Of a stretch of 64,000 nucleotides of DNA, positions 12,346 through 24,583 are shown piece by piece. The stretch is from assembly GCF_022539315.1 (NCBI RefSeq), contig NC_066316.1, forward strand, positions 104,278,179-104,342,178. Reading direction: 5' to 3'. A program made the translations under genes and the position numbers. The first letter of the stretch is position 1; each line of letters begins with the position of its first letter. This stretch comes from Serinus canaria. Lineage: Eukaryota > Chordata > Aves > Passeriformes > Fringillidae. The notes below the pieces were generated by a model. It saw only the letters and a list, made by a program, of their open reading frames with translations, was not told the origin of the DNA and ran no database searches.

Positions 12346-13700
12346 GTGCATTAGGAATTCCATCCTCATAGAAGACAATGTTTAAATGCTTTCTTAAACA
12401 GAAGAATATGACGCAAATTTTTTTTCCTGAATTAGAGCCTAAATTTTCAAGTGAGGATCAGTGCATATTGATTTATGCATTCACTGTAGTACATTGTTGT
12501 TATCCAAAGTATAAATTTCAAGCATCCTGGTGTTAAGAAATGTGTTTAAGAGCGGCAGTTATACCATTTCTTAGAGGTATGATAAGAAGTGTCAGTGCCC
12601 TGCATAACAAATCATGTTTATGTTACAGTAGAAAGTAAACATTTGCATTTCAAACCCACACAAAACATGGGTAATATGTTAAGGTTGCTCTAAGTCAGCC
12701 TTGCAAAAACTTCTGGAGCCTGAGTTCTGAGCAAGACTGTGAATAACTACCATGTATTCATATCAACCTGTACAACCTCTGGTTGAAAGTGTCACACAGT
12801 GGGGGGTTTCCAGCATTTGGATTTAATGGAGAGATAAGGGCAAGGAGAGCATTTGGAGGAAAAAAAAAAAAAAAAAGAAAGGAGGAGTGAGGTGGAATTA
12901 AACTGGGATTTTAAAAAAATGGAAAATCAAAGTATGAGGTTTTCAGGCCTGTCAAAATGTTTAATTCTTCTTGTTCAAGCTGCAGATGGTTTGAGTCATC
13001 TTGTGCCAGAATTAACTTGGTGACACAGTAAAATAACCTTTCAGAAATACGTTTCCCATATTTTATTCATTGTTGCACTTTAGCTGAACCTATTCTTTGC
13101 ATGAATAAGGTATTTGAGATCAGATGCCCTCTTCATACTTGCTTGGTGGGAATTAGAATGTGACTTGTTATGAGCTAAGCCTAATTATGGAATAAAGGCA
13201 TGAAATGTTGCTTTTGCTTACATTGTGTTGTGCATCTTCATCTGTCTATGCAAAATACTTATGAAGTGTGCTAAAAACGAAACCCTTGTGGTCTACATCC
13301 TGCAAACAATCTGGAATGCCACCTTCTGTTATATAATAAATGCAGACTTGTCTGTGGAGAAGAAAAATAAGCCACATGTAAAACTTGTAAGGTTGAACCG
13401 CCTGTTTGATTTATGACAAAAGGGTTGCTTCTGCCATTTGGATGGTTCTTCAGATCCCACAGCAGCAACAAGAATGAAGTAAGAATTAAGGTGTGGCCGG
13501 TGGAACGCTCCTGGAGGTTTAGCAGGGCAAGGAACCAACTGAGATCAAATATTGCCTGTTTCAGAGGTGGCATGCTTTGTCCCTTCTCCCAGGCAGGCAG
13601 TTTACAGTTCTGCCAGGGGCAGTGTAGAGCAGAGCTCTGTGCAGGGTCTGAGAGCTGCCCTTGATATCTCAGAGACAGATTTTGAACATGTTTTTTACAT
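12346..13700. other. No gene recognised
   Basis: Unique DNA with a 17-base poly-A run at 12860-12876. Overlapping frames at 13225-13664 on both strands have no motif support. Confidence 0.5.
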
Positions 13701-13714
13701 TGCGTGAATCAATT

Positions 13715-13985
13715 TTGCATAGTGTAATGCTTCTCTTTGCAGTGGAATGTAGTTTTCTCATAAGCATGCACTCGAAGAACAGCATCTGCTTTGAACCCTG
13801 AGTGTTACTGGTTTAAATGACAGCTAATGGAATAATATGTGCATATAGGTTTTTGCAATGCACATATCTCATTATAAAATTAATTAAAATAAGTGCATAG
13901 TTAGTCAATGGAAACTGTGTACGTATTTAAGTGGTCTCAATAAAAGAAATATTCTGAATTTTAAATTAATTTTGGAATTTTCCTC
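13715..13985. other. Candidate conserved noncoding element with a 10-bp inverted repeat
   Basis: Repeat-free sequence with several AT-core sites and an inverted repeat, 'atatgtgcat' (13835-13844) against 'atgcacatat' (13858-13867), around a 13-base loop. The look suggests a conserved element, but no comparison was possible. Confidence 0.2.
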
Positions 13986-15243
13986 TATCACAAAAAGATT
14001 TTCTGTGCTTCACATGAAGGATTTTATTCAAGCAGATGACATCTTTCAAATCAGAAGCAGCATTTTAAGTTCAAGTGCTACATTTTGGTCTGAGGCAGGT
14101 GATTACTTTTATAAATCAGCTGTATAAGGTAATCCCAAAAGCTCTCCATAAATAATAACCAAGACCGAAAATTTCTGTGTAGGGTGTGCGCATAATGGGA
14201 CAAAAATAGAGATGAGGGAAATGAGTTGGGTTTAAATGACTTTCTTCATGTAGCTAAATGGGCATTTCTTCCATGGAAATCAAACCAGGGCTATACATAT
14301 GGAAAGAGGGCAGGATCTCATACCAGCTTTGCAAATGCTTCAAAAAATTATGCTGAGCAGCCCAGCCTGTTACAGCTTTTGAACAAAATCTGGAGGAGTG
14401 TTCATAACAAGTATAGAGCAATTTACATTTTTTTCAGTTGTCAGACACTGTGTGCCACAAACTAACAGGGATGACTGGGTAGTATGGAAATCTGCTGCTG
14501 AAAAATTGTCCAGATAGATTTCAGTTCAGCATGTTCTCCCATTATTGTCTGGGAACATTTGTTCAAGTAAAACTTTCTTTGGAGCTGGTGAAATGTAAAC
14601 CTTCACAAAAGCTTTATTTAATTTAAGCTGTTATTTTTGCCAGTGTGGGAAATAGTTTAGCACAATTAGGTCACATAGTCAGGAAGCAGGAATGGTATTT
14701 ATTGCATGATATGGATAACTATTCATGAAGCTGCAGAACTGAAGTCTTAGTTTTCAAGCTGATACAGCCAACCATTGCAATTACATACAGATCAACAGCC
14801 TTTGGAAGAAATTTCTCTAAATTTTCAGGGGAATTACTTCTGAAATTCTGAAGAATGCTTTTTATTTTTCTTGTATCAAAATATTATCAAATTGTAAATA
14901 AAATAATTCAAATAGAGTTATTAGGGCTTCGTGTAATTCAACTGTTTTTTTTTGAGTAAGTATGAATATGGTCATCTTTAATCTTTCTGACCGTTTCATT
15001 CATGAGCATAAAGGCAGAACTTATTAAATTAATAATTTCCTGAGCAAATATTTCAGTTATTGCTTCTTCACCATGAATGTAATGTTTCTCTTTAAAATTT
15101 TAAGAGAAAAATTGAAGTGTTGTGTTACCTGTCATGTATATATGGATGGAGTTCAGAATAAATGTAAGTGAAATCTTGACCTAGCTGAATAACTATAGCC
15201 TTACAAAGGATCCTCAGCAAAACCATGGAGAAACTCCTACCAC
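13986..15243. other. No gene recognised
   Basis: Unique AT-rich DNA with short random open frames only. Confidence 0.5.
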
Positions 15244-15269
15244 TATTATATAAAATGTTTTATATAATA
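15244..15269. repeat. AT-rich perfect inverted repeat
   Basis: Arms 15244-15255 and 15258-15269 are perfectly complementary (12 bp) around TG. AT-rich palindromes of this size can occur by chance or slippage. Confidence 0.85.
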
Positions 15270-18025
15270 TTATTTTAATAAAATTATTTATATAAAATTT
15301 TCACACCAAACACAGTGCTTTCTCCTTCAGTTAAGGTATCAGCATTTTCAGTTTCCTCCTGTCTCTGTTTGGACTTAGAAAGATCCAAGAATGATACAGA
15401 ATGCACATTTTCGTGTTGCAGAGACTAATGAGAAATGAAATGCTTTTTTTTAAGCCACAGGATGTTCCTTATTAGGACTAATGAGAAAATGGAAATTATT
15501 TCCCTTGAAAAAATGTGTTAAGAAAATAACACCTAATCAAAACAAAAACTCAAGTCCACAAAGTTTTTGTGGTTAAGAACTGATGGGAAATTCCATTTCA
15601 GAAAACTTCAGTGGAATTTTTCAGCTCTCCGTGGAAAGCTTCAAAAATTTTATCAACTGGGAGAAAGGTAAATGGGCAGGAACCTTACAGAGTGGAATCT
15701 GGGGAGTAATCATTTTGCTTTTTCTTGAAGGAAAACTATTAGAATTTTTTTCCAATTACAAGTTTCAAAAGTGCTTTATTTGTTATTGTGGCAGACACAG
15801 CTGCCCCCTCTCAAAATTCCTCAGTCACACTATGGGATGGACATGGATGCAGGCTCATTTTCCAAATTGCAATTAGATTTCCTTGGTGTGCTACATTCCT
15901 TATTGTGCAAGCCTCCAACAACATGCTGTTTTCCTTGTGTTCTCTCTTTTTTAACCCTTTAACCATCTGTTTTCTATTTGTTTTGGTCACCACATTTGTG
16001 TAGCTCACCCTTTGTAGATATTTCAGTTGCGTATTCCTTTGTTCTTGTAGTTTTCTGTCTTTGCAAAGGTAACAGCTTCATCATAGCAGCTCAAAAATAT
16101 GGAAAAAGATCATAAAGAGATTTTCACTGTGCTGAATCATGAGGAGTTTCACAGCATCTAAAATAGTGGCCAATCTTAAAACTCTTTGTCGTCACAATCC
16201 GAGTCATTAACTCCCTTGCAAAATGTAAAAATATTTTTGTCAAATTCCAAAATTATCCACAAAGGTTAGTTATATCTATGGCCCCCAAAAAGTGGTATTG
16301 TTTTGTTAGCAGTTTTTAAAACTTCAGAGACAAACTGCTTATGAGTTATAAAAGGTTTAATGTAAGTCCACATTAACAGATTTAATCATGAGTTAAGAAA
16401 GACAAGGTAACATGGAGGCATCTTAGTAAAATTTGTTTTAAATTATTTTTCTCTCTGGAAGATCATCATTTTGGTGCATGTTGATCAGAGGACTTATTCT
16501 GTCCCCACAACAATGTTATTTTCTTGTTTTAATGTCAGAAATGAAGTTCTAATGGTCTGATTTCATAGTTTCACTGTCAAATCAATGCCTTGTATCTGTC
16601 AGATGTCAAAATGATGACTAAAAGTATGGCATATTCTCTAATGCAATTATCCTGGCCAGCATCTTGCTCTTTTAATAGAATCCACTGGTCATAGATGTGG
16701 TAATTGAGTGCCTAAAAAAAATGGGCATCTTTCTGAAGAACTCATTAGGAGCTTGCCATTTTTCATGCTGGTATGTATCTGAGAAAATAGTATATTTCAG
16801 CAGCTGATACAATTCTTGAAATGCAATTCCTTCAGCTGTTTTTGACTTATAGGTTTTTGACTTACAGGAAAGAACACTTTTCCCATTGTTTAAAAGTATA
16901 TATAACTACATTTTTAAAATTTTTTGAACAGCATGGCAGCAAATGTTCAAAGCTTGAAACTCAGATCTTCACACATAGATTCTTTTATAGAAGGAATCAG
17001 TGGTTTTCTTAGTTTGAGGGGAAAATAAAAATAGAGTCATACATGATTGAAAAGGCATTTTTTGCTTGCCTAGTTTAACACAAAGCTCACAGAAAATGTA
17101 AATTTACTCAATAACATTCAACTCATTGAAAGAACTTCAAAGTTGAACTGGAACATTTAAAAATCCACTTCCTATGCAAGGGCTCTTCCCCTCCCTTTTC
17201 TTTTTCTTAGCAGGGGAACAAAATACTTGGTAATCTGCTGCCATTAACTTTTAAATTCCCTGCTACTGAAATGTTAAAATATAATACAAAAGAAAGTTTC
17301 TAAAACTGTTCCAGCTTCCTTTTTTTCCAGTCAAGTATGGTAGATTTTTACTGCTTTTAGTGACAAAACACAGCAAGTAGAGCTGCTTTGGGAATCAAAT
17401 TAAATTTTGATTAATCTTTAATGGGAAAATGGCTTCTTAGGCTCAGAAGGGAGTCTCTCATCAAAAGAAGACACTGACTGCACGGAATAGCCAATAGGTC
17501 ATAAACTGAAGAACAGTCACTTTCAAGTTTTCAATGTGCTTGGTTCAAGCTCCTGGTGTGGACAGGAGCAGGTTCATCTAAGCTAAAGCCCCAGTTAATG
17601 GTCTTACTGTCTTGCTTGAGTGTGTGTCTGCCAGCCTTTGCTCTTTCCCCTCCCTTCCTCACAAAATTTTATCTTGTCCTCATATGGAGTTGGAATATTT
17701 AAACTTGTGGAAGTATTCTGTGGCACAGGAAAACAGTTTCCAGCCCAGCACTTAAAATGAAAATTGCACAATATACATGCTATCTGCATTTATATTGCTT
17801 TTAGCACCTTATATTAACAGCATCTTTTGTTTTTTTGTTTTTGTTTTACTCTCCACGGTCATGTAAAATAGTACATAAAAAAACACATAAGTATTATAAA
17901 TCACATAGATTTTCCATAGAAATTAATCATCACAGGAAGAATTATGGTTATGGTGTACAATTTCAATGTCCACAAATGGAAAATTCTCTTTTCTGCACTC
18001 ATGGTCCTTCACCTCAGGAGGCTGG
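15270..18025. other. No gene recognised
   Basis: Unique AT-rich DNA. The largest frame is 97 codons at 15583 with no motif. Nothing repeat-like is recognised. Confidence 0.5.
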
Positions 18026-18029
18026 GCAG

Positions 18030-18215
18030 CCCAAGATCTGTCAGTATTATTAAAGACTGAGGCAAAAAACTCTTTGAATGCCTCCAATTTTTCTTCATCC
18101 ATATTATTCAGATTACCATCTTGAGAGGAATCTGTTCAATGTCTTCCTTTTGCTATTAACATACTTTAAAAAAGGATTGAAATTTTCTGCTCTTATGGAA
18201 CAGGACTGATCCTGT
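18030..18215 (-). mobile_element. Ancient CR1 ORF2 fragment (antisense)
   Basis: The plus strand reads like the antisense of CR1 ORF2. It has 'aagactgaggcaaaaaactc', 'gaatgcctcc', 'ttcttcatcc', and then 'cttccttttgctattaaca' followed by 'tactttaaaaaagg'. The known antisense order is gaagactgaggcaaagaa, gcctcagccttttcctcatcc, ctccttttgttgctaat, and then the 'tatagaaaca' block. Divergence is high, which implies an old insertion. Only about 185 bp is recognisable. Confidence 0.7.
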
Positions 18216-19589
18216 GAAGAGACACATGATAATATTCTTAATAGGCATGGTGCATCCTGGACAAAAGGCCCTAACATCATTTATGGTGCTTGTGTAAACC
18301 TTAAAGGGCTATGAAACTCCTGAGCTTTTCCATGGCCTCTGCTGGAAAACTGCAACACATTAAGGAAGAGTACTTGAATATATGAATGAAGGCTTGATAG
18401 TTTATCTTTCTGTGGAGTTAGTTCTAGTGAAATTGTGCATGTGAAGTGAATTCTGCATGTACAACTTCACATCTGATGCACTGAGTGTAGGTTGAACAAA
18501 TGTGCCAGCGTCAAATGTCTGCAAAACCTTGGCATGGTCCAAAAGCCATTCTTGGGTCTTGCCTCTTGTGTGCTGTGACAAGTCACCTTCCCTAGGTATT
18601 CACACAAGGAATCTGCTGCCTTTTGTGCTGGTGGCCCAAAGACAGACACACAAACCACTGAAGTGAGTGTGAAGCACTGGCCTTTTCTCAGATTGCATCT
18701 TCTTATTGCTGTGAGGATAGATACCCTCTGGAAAATAATGAGAAACAATTAATCTATTGCAGTAAGGACTCAGGGCAGGAGACAGCCAACTGTTGCATAT
18801 CCACAGAATCACCCAGCCCTAAGAAAATATGTCTTAATGATTTAATTACTTTTCTCATCTGAGTGGATATTGTAATTCTGATTACAGAAGCTGAGGATGA
18901 ACACGCTTAAAACTAATAAATACAAAGTGCATTCATCTGAAATGAACATCATCAGCACTCACAACGAAATTTCATTTATGGGCATTGTTTCATTAAATGT
19001 AACCTCTAGCTTATTACAGGCACATTATTTTTCATTTTTTATGCATGATGTCATTCCTTTATTTAAACAGACCATAGTAAATATTTTATGAAACAATTAG
19101 GGGAACAAATAATAAATTTTTGCATTAAAAATGGATCTGTGAAAGTGTCTGGCAACTAAAATGCAAACAAACAAATAAACAAAAGGGTGGAATTATGTTG
19201 CGATCTGTCATAAATTCTCCTGGAGTTTTATCTGTGATTTGCCCACTGTTACTTCATTTCTTACTTGGTTGGTCTATTATGAGATGTGTAAAATGGTAGA
19301 AATTTGCAGGCTACCTTGGGGTAGAATATGATGATCTTTCCACCTCAGACTTTAGAGGATGCTAATTGTATGCTGGGCTTTTTGTGTCCCCAAAGTCCTG
19401 TTTCATGTATTTAATTACAGATTTTTAACTTTTTTAAGAACCATGTCCTGTGTACTGAGGCAATTGTGCAGATTAGCAAAAAGAGTCATTAAGCATATCT
19501 GCTTGCACAAAACTGTCATAATCCAATCTCCTAGCAAATTTTTATGGCTGCTGCAAAAGACAGGGTACAGATGGGCTGTTGAACTTTCA
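18216..19589. other. No gene recognised
   Basis: Unique DNA. Minus-strand frames at 18467-18812 (70-93 codons) have no recognisable motif. Confidence 0.5.
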
Positions 19590-19850
19590 GCTTAGCACCT
19601 CCTAAGAATCCCACTGACTTCAGCAGCAGCTGAGAGAATTTTTAAATTTAAAATATCTGGAAACACAAAAGATAAAAAATTAATACAGTGGCAAACCCCA
19701 CATTATTTATGCAGTGGAAACTCCTACTAAATGTACTGAGAGCTCAATACAGTCCTACTGAAATCAGGAGAAAGATTCCCCTTGACTTCATGAGGAGCTG
19801 GATCAAGCAACTTATTACTAAAGATGTGATTCTGCAGGAAGAAGAGCCAA
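19590..19850. repeat. Possible ancient amniote interspersed repeat
   Basis: Phrases such as 'cccactgacttcagcagcagctg', 'gagctcaatacagtcctactgaaatcagg' and 'ttgacttcatgaggagctggatca' recall the widespread amniote repeats. Those alternate 'cctactgaagtcaatgg' with 'attgacttcaatggg' and end in 'ggatcagg'. The family cannot be named from memory and divergence is high. Confidence 0.4.
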
Positions 19851-20604
19851 ATCTTCATCTCCCAAAAGGAACAGTTGTGGTCATGGTGGGAAATATTCAC
19901 TGTGCTCAGCAGCTTCCAGTGCTGCTCTGTACTTGAGAGATTTGAATCTTAAATGAATGAAACTCAGGAGACGTTTTCTCCCTGCCCCAGGAAAAAAAAA
20001 AGAACAATGACAGGATCCTACATACACAGATCTGAGTTTTAGCACTAATGTGTCTTTGCCAGATATTAATTTTCAATTTTCTCCTTGCAGAAGGAGTAGC
20101 TTTGTCAAGGTCATGCCACACATAAATCATTTCTCTGTTTAAGCAAGGTCTTGCTAAAGCAGACCTTCTGTAAATTAGGGTTTCTTTCTAAGGAATGCAT
20201 TCTTATTTCAAATGACCCATTGCCAATTTTTTCCCTTTCTTCTTTTGTTTTTAACATCTAAGTGATTTGCAAACTTCTCGAATTTCAAGGACATAATTAA
20301 GAATGCTGATTACATTGACATCACTCTGAACTTCAACACTGAAGAATGTGAACAGGAGTCCACTCACTGCTTTTTAAATACTTCTGTCCCATCCTCTACA
20401 AATAAACATAAGTGATAGAACTTGAGAAATAAAACAGGTCATGGTCTGTCCTCAGAAGGTGCAAGGCTGAGAATGTAGATCTTTATACATCAAGAAGAGA
20501 ATGTAGCTAGTAATATTTTTCCTTAAAAGAAATAACCTGTGTTTATGACAAGGCTCAGGCTTGATGAGATTAAAAGGATCATCCTTTTGGTACATTAGGA
20601 ATCC
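19851..20604. other. No gene recognised
   Basis: Unique AT-rich DNA, no supported feature. Confidence 0.5.
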
Positions 20605-20634
20605 TAATGGTACTAGGATTCTCTAGTACCATTA
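20605..20634. repeat. 12-bp perfect hairpin
   Basis: Arms 20605-20616 and 20623-20634 pair perfectly, with a 6-base loop. The flank 20598-20604 ('aggaatcct') repeats part of the loop motif in both orientations, suggesting a local copying event. Confidence 0.85.
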
Positions 20635-21816
20635 TTTTTTCAGAGTACACATTAATGCATTTTATTTTTAAATGCAAGTCATGGCTCTCATTGATGCTGT
20701 TATTATGAATTGCAAAGACCTCCATCCATTAGTTTGGTCACAATGTTCTTAATTAATAGGTGACCTATCTTTAGCCAGATATCATATTTTACATAGATTG
20801 TCTGGTGACAACCTCAGACAAATACCAATGCATAATTAATTAAAAAAAATAATTCTCAATATATCATGCTGAATGGATTCAAAACTAGAAAGGTACTAAT
20901 TAGAATTTCTTTTCATTAGCCTTGCATATGCTAAGTATATTCTGCAGTGCTCAGTGCAACAGAATTGGTGATCAGGGGGATGTTTTAAATCTCCTGATGA
21001 GGTTAGAAAAACAGCTCAATAGTCTTGTGATTCCAGTGCTGCTCAAGAAGGATAACTGGAGATCCATTTTTCCATAGCCTTTTTCCTGTCTCACAACTGG
21101 GGTTCTAGAGGAGTTCCAAGTTAGTAAGGAGGTTAAGGAGTGGAGATGGTACTGTAGTGATCTCCAGCTGCCAAGCAGTCATGGAGGGCAAGTGCTGCTT
21201 TATCCATCTATGACTAAACCTTACACTTGCCAGACACTGCAAGAGCTTCTGTGTGTTCCAGTCTGGGAGTTTGCACTGGTAGTCAGTGAAGTTCTCTGTA
21301 AGGAAATTTTTCATTAACTGAATGCCCCAAGTTCATCTAAACCAACACTGATTGTGGTGCTGCATGTGGCAGCAATTAGAGGGATTTTTCTCAGCAGTTG
21401 TGAACAGCCAACCCAGGGCAGGTGGCAGGGCACCAAGCATGGATCTGGGTAACAGAGCAAAGGACCTTCTGCGGATCCCCCAAACTTTCTGGGTTTTTTC
21501 TATATCTCTTGATCCTTTTAATTTTGTTTTCTTTTGCTTTCAAAAATTGATAAGAACCTGAATCATTGAAAAACGTCACCATTTGCAATTTTTACACAGT
21601 TGCTCAAATTACAGTATTGTTCCAAGGCTTTGCTTCTATATTTCCTTTCAGAAGGAAAATACATAATTTTTAATTTTCTGAGGAGACAATTTATAGTGAA
21701 TGAGGAATGGAAATATGAAATTTTCCTTTGGGTGACAGCATAAACTGTTCAAACAAAAAAATTAATTTTATTTGTTTAATGACTTTGCTTTAGAATTCCT
21801 ATTTGAGAAAAAAAAG
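20635..21816. other. No gene recognised
   Basis: Unique DNA, short random frames. Confidence 0.5.
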
Positions 21817-21861
21817 AATTATTTTCCTATTTACTCTCAGAGAGTAAATAGGAAAATAATT
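21817..21861. repeat. Perfect 45-bp palindrome (hairpin)
   Basis: Positions 21817-21837 pair base for base with 21841-21861 (21 bp), leaving CAG as the loop. The C and G of the loop are also complementary, so only the central A (21839) lacks a partner. The arm is 'aattattttcctatttactct'-like and not a simple AT repeat. Perfect arms this long next to unrelated flanks point to a recent origin, for example a template-switch copy of one arm. Confidence 0.97.
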
Positions 21862-22302
21862 TACCTGTTACCCATTCTTCTGTTTAGAGATATTGCAGAT
21901 ACCAAAGATAGCATAATATGGGTATTTCTGTGTCCATTAAAATTTATCATATCAGAGCCAGTGGAGGAAAGAAAGATTTTGATGATGATTATTATTATTG
22001 AAGACTTTTAATTGCTTTTTGACAAAAACCAAAACCATTGTCAGATCCAATCAATAAATTTTACAGTTTCTGCTTGACCTTAAAACAATTCAGTGTAATG
22101 TTATACCATAGGCCCCAGCAATTCTAAAACCTTTTTTTAATTGTGGACCAGAAACATCATTACTGGCTTTCTTTTTGCTTGTAATGTACAATGACAGCTT
22201 CCAGGGTAAGCAGTGTGTCAGTTCTGATGCAGAAGGGCATTTCTCTGTTCTCATTTTTGTCATTTTTTGAAACCCCCATAATATCATAAGTTTGAACAGC
22301 AG
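21862..22302. other. No gene recognised
   Basis: Unique AT-rich DNA; includes a short ATT/ATG-rich run near 21980-22000. Confidence 0.5.
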
Positions 22303-22595
22303 TAGGTGATCATAGAAAGGGCTGGGTTGAAAGGGACCTTAAAGCTCATCTTGTTTCAACCCCCCTGGCACAGGCAGGGACACCTTTCCCTACACCAGGC
22401 TGCTCAAAGCTCCATCCATCCTGGCCTTGAACACTTCCAGGAATGGGGCATCCTCATCTTCTCTGAGAAACCTGTTCCAGTGGGTCACCAATCCCTGTTT
22501 GTCTTCCTAGCATCATTCTAAATCTTTCCTCTTTAAACTAAAAAACTTTCCCATTTTTCTATCACTATAATAGGAAAGTTTGTCTCTACAGTCAT
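22303..22595 (-). mobile_element. CR1 LINE fragment, 3' end (antisense)
   Basis: The plus strand starts with 'gatcatagaaagggctgggt', the reverse complement of the CR1 3' terminus. It continues with the hallmark antisense blocks: 'ttgaaagggaccttaaagctca', 'aacccccctggcacaggcaggg', 'ggcctgaaca'-type 'ggccttgaacacttccagg', 'aaacctgttccagtg', and 'ctaaatctttcctctttaaac' with 'ctatcactataat'. The insertion is 5'-truncated near 22595. Similarity to the consensus is good at the 3' end, so this is a moderately young copy. Confidence 0.93.
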
Positions 22596-24002
22596 GTTGC
22601 TGCTGCTTTGCAGAGAGACAAAGAGAGAAGGCTGCCTCTTACCTCTCTATTGGATGTTCTGCACTGAACTCCAGCTTTGGATCAGCAAAGCTTTAAGGAC
22701 TTGTTTCTTTGCTGTTGTGTGCAGTGGCTGTAGTATAAAGCCCTAAAGATTCCTCACCTCCTTGTTCAAAAAGATGTAAATTTTGTCCCCATGCATCTTC
22801 TTGCTGGCTCTTGAAGAGGACAGCCACCTCTGTGGCAGGCCAGGAGGTGATAGTCTTTGACTTCATGGGTTCTTTTGCTTCTCTCTACTGTACTCTTCAT
22901 TAATATGTGTAGGAATGGAGAAAAAGGAGTCCATAACCTGAATTTTGTCTCACCTGAGGATTTTTAGAGGACATGGCAATATAACTCTTAAGATTGGCAC
23001 AATATAATGGCCAATTGATGTTGGCCAAAACATGTAAGTTAAATGGACCAGTCCAGATCTGAACTCAGTTACATAGCCAAGATATAATGATATGTAATTT
23101 TTCAGAGGTGTGGGGGAGTCCAGCACCTTATTGCTAACATGCATCACACAGGTTAACAGTTCCTGGTTTTGATTATGAGACAGAATTGTACTAGATACAA
23201 TGATGCAGCAAAGTACAAACTATTTTTGTTGATTATACCAATAATATTTTGTTTTAATCCATTCATTATAGTTGAAAGTAGTAAGAACAATTTAAAATCA
23301 TGAGTGATTCACCAACAGGAAATAAAATTCTAAATTGAGTGTTGGGTTTGACTATTTGCTAAGCAGAGGAAACTGTCTTTTAGTATAAAATTGCTGTCCT
23401 GTCCAGGTGTCAAAATAAATTTGTCAGCTCCAATAAAATGTAGAAAGTATTGTTTTTCTAATATTAGTGAAAGATGATGTCCATTTAAATTAGATTTTTC
23501 ATTCATTTCTAATTGGCTTAAAATCCGGTTTAGCTACATGTCTTTCATTCATAACTTGTTTAAAGGATTCTCATTCTCATAGATAAACAGGCATCCTGAC
23601 GTTTTTCATTTTCATCCATCATTAAGTTTCTTATGGCTGAGCTTACTGGTTGTGCATTGCCTTTCCACCTTGCTATCAACTTCTGAAGTAACTGAGTTCA
23701 GATTGGATCCATTTATTCTATTCAGTGCCTTATCTGCCTCTTTCCCCCACTTTTTTGAGCACTGCCGAGGGTCATATTGAAAAACTATCTCCAATTCCAC
23801 CTGAAATCAACCAGGAAATGGCTTTATTTTACTTTTAGCTGCGACCAAAATCAAAGAGGACTGCATCATTTCATAAAATGGTCATTTAAAATGCAGCAGC
23901 ATGTATGCTATGTTGAAAGCACCCTAAATTTCTTATATATCCCTGTTTTTCATTTCATTCATTTGGAATTGCTTAAGAAACAGAAAATATTGTGAAAAGT
24001 GC
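22596..24002. other. No gene recognised
   Basis: Unique DNA with no recognised repeat. Short open frames only. Confidence 0.5.
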
Positions 24003-24583
24003 TGGTTTCGTCTGAAGTAGACAATTTTCTTCATCATAGCTGCTAGGGGGTTGTTTGGGATTTGTGCTGAAAACAGTGCTGATAACACAGGGATGTTTTC
24101 ATTATTGCTGGGCAGGGCTTCCACAGGCTCAGAGCCATTTCTGTGCCTCACCCCAGCAGCGAGGAGGCTGGGGGTGGACAGGGAGCTGGGACAGGACACA
24201 GCTGGGACAGCTGACCCCAGCTGACCCCAGGAGTATCCCAGACCATGTAGAGTCATGCTCAGCATATAAAGCTGAGGGCAGGAAGGAGGAACAGGGGATG
24301 TCCAGAGGGATGGGATTTGTCTCGCAAAGTCACTGTTACATGTGAAGGGGCCCTGCTGTCCTGGGGATGGCTGAACACCTCCCTGCCTATGGCAAGGGGT
24401 GAATGAATTCCTTGTTTTGCTTTGCTTTTGGGCATGGGTATTGCTTTACCTATTAAACTGTTCCTACCTCTATCCATGGATTTTCTCACATTTACCAATC
24501 TGATTTTCTCCCCATTCCACCAGGAAATAAAAGAGGAAGCAGCTATGGGGGGATGAGCTGCAGATTGGGATTAAACCATGGCA
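24003..24583 (+). mobile_element. Solo LTR, avian ERVL-like family (copy 2)
   Basis: The best preserved of three related LTRs. Landmarks in order are 'acaattttcttcatcatagc', 'gtgctgaaaacagtgctgataacaca', a duplicated 'ctgaccccag', and 'gagtcatgctcagcatataaag', which contains a TATA box at about 24265. Then come 'gtcactgttacatgtgaaggggccctgctgtcctgggg', 'tgaatgaattccttgttttgc', 'tattaaactgttcctacctct', 'ggattttctcacatttacc' and a terminal 'gggattaaaccatggca'. There is no internal retroviral DNA alongside. No matching target duplication is visible. The open frames at 23933-24498 on both strands fall within it and are not genes. Confidence 0.92.

Noticed and set aside
15244..15269. AT palindrome as a special structure
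   Set aside because: Listed as a repeat, but such short AT-only palindromes are expected by chance in AT-rich DNA.
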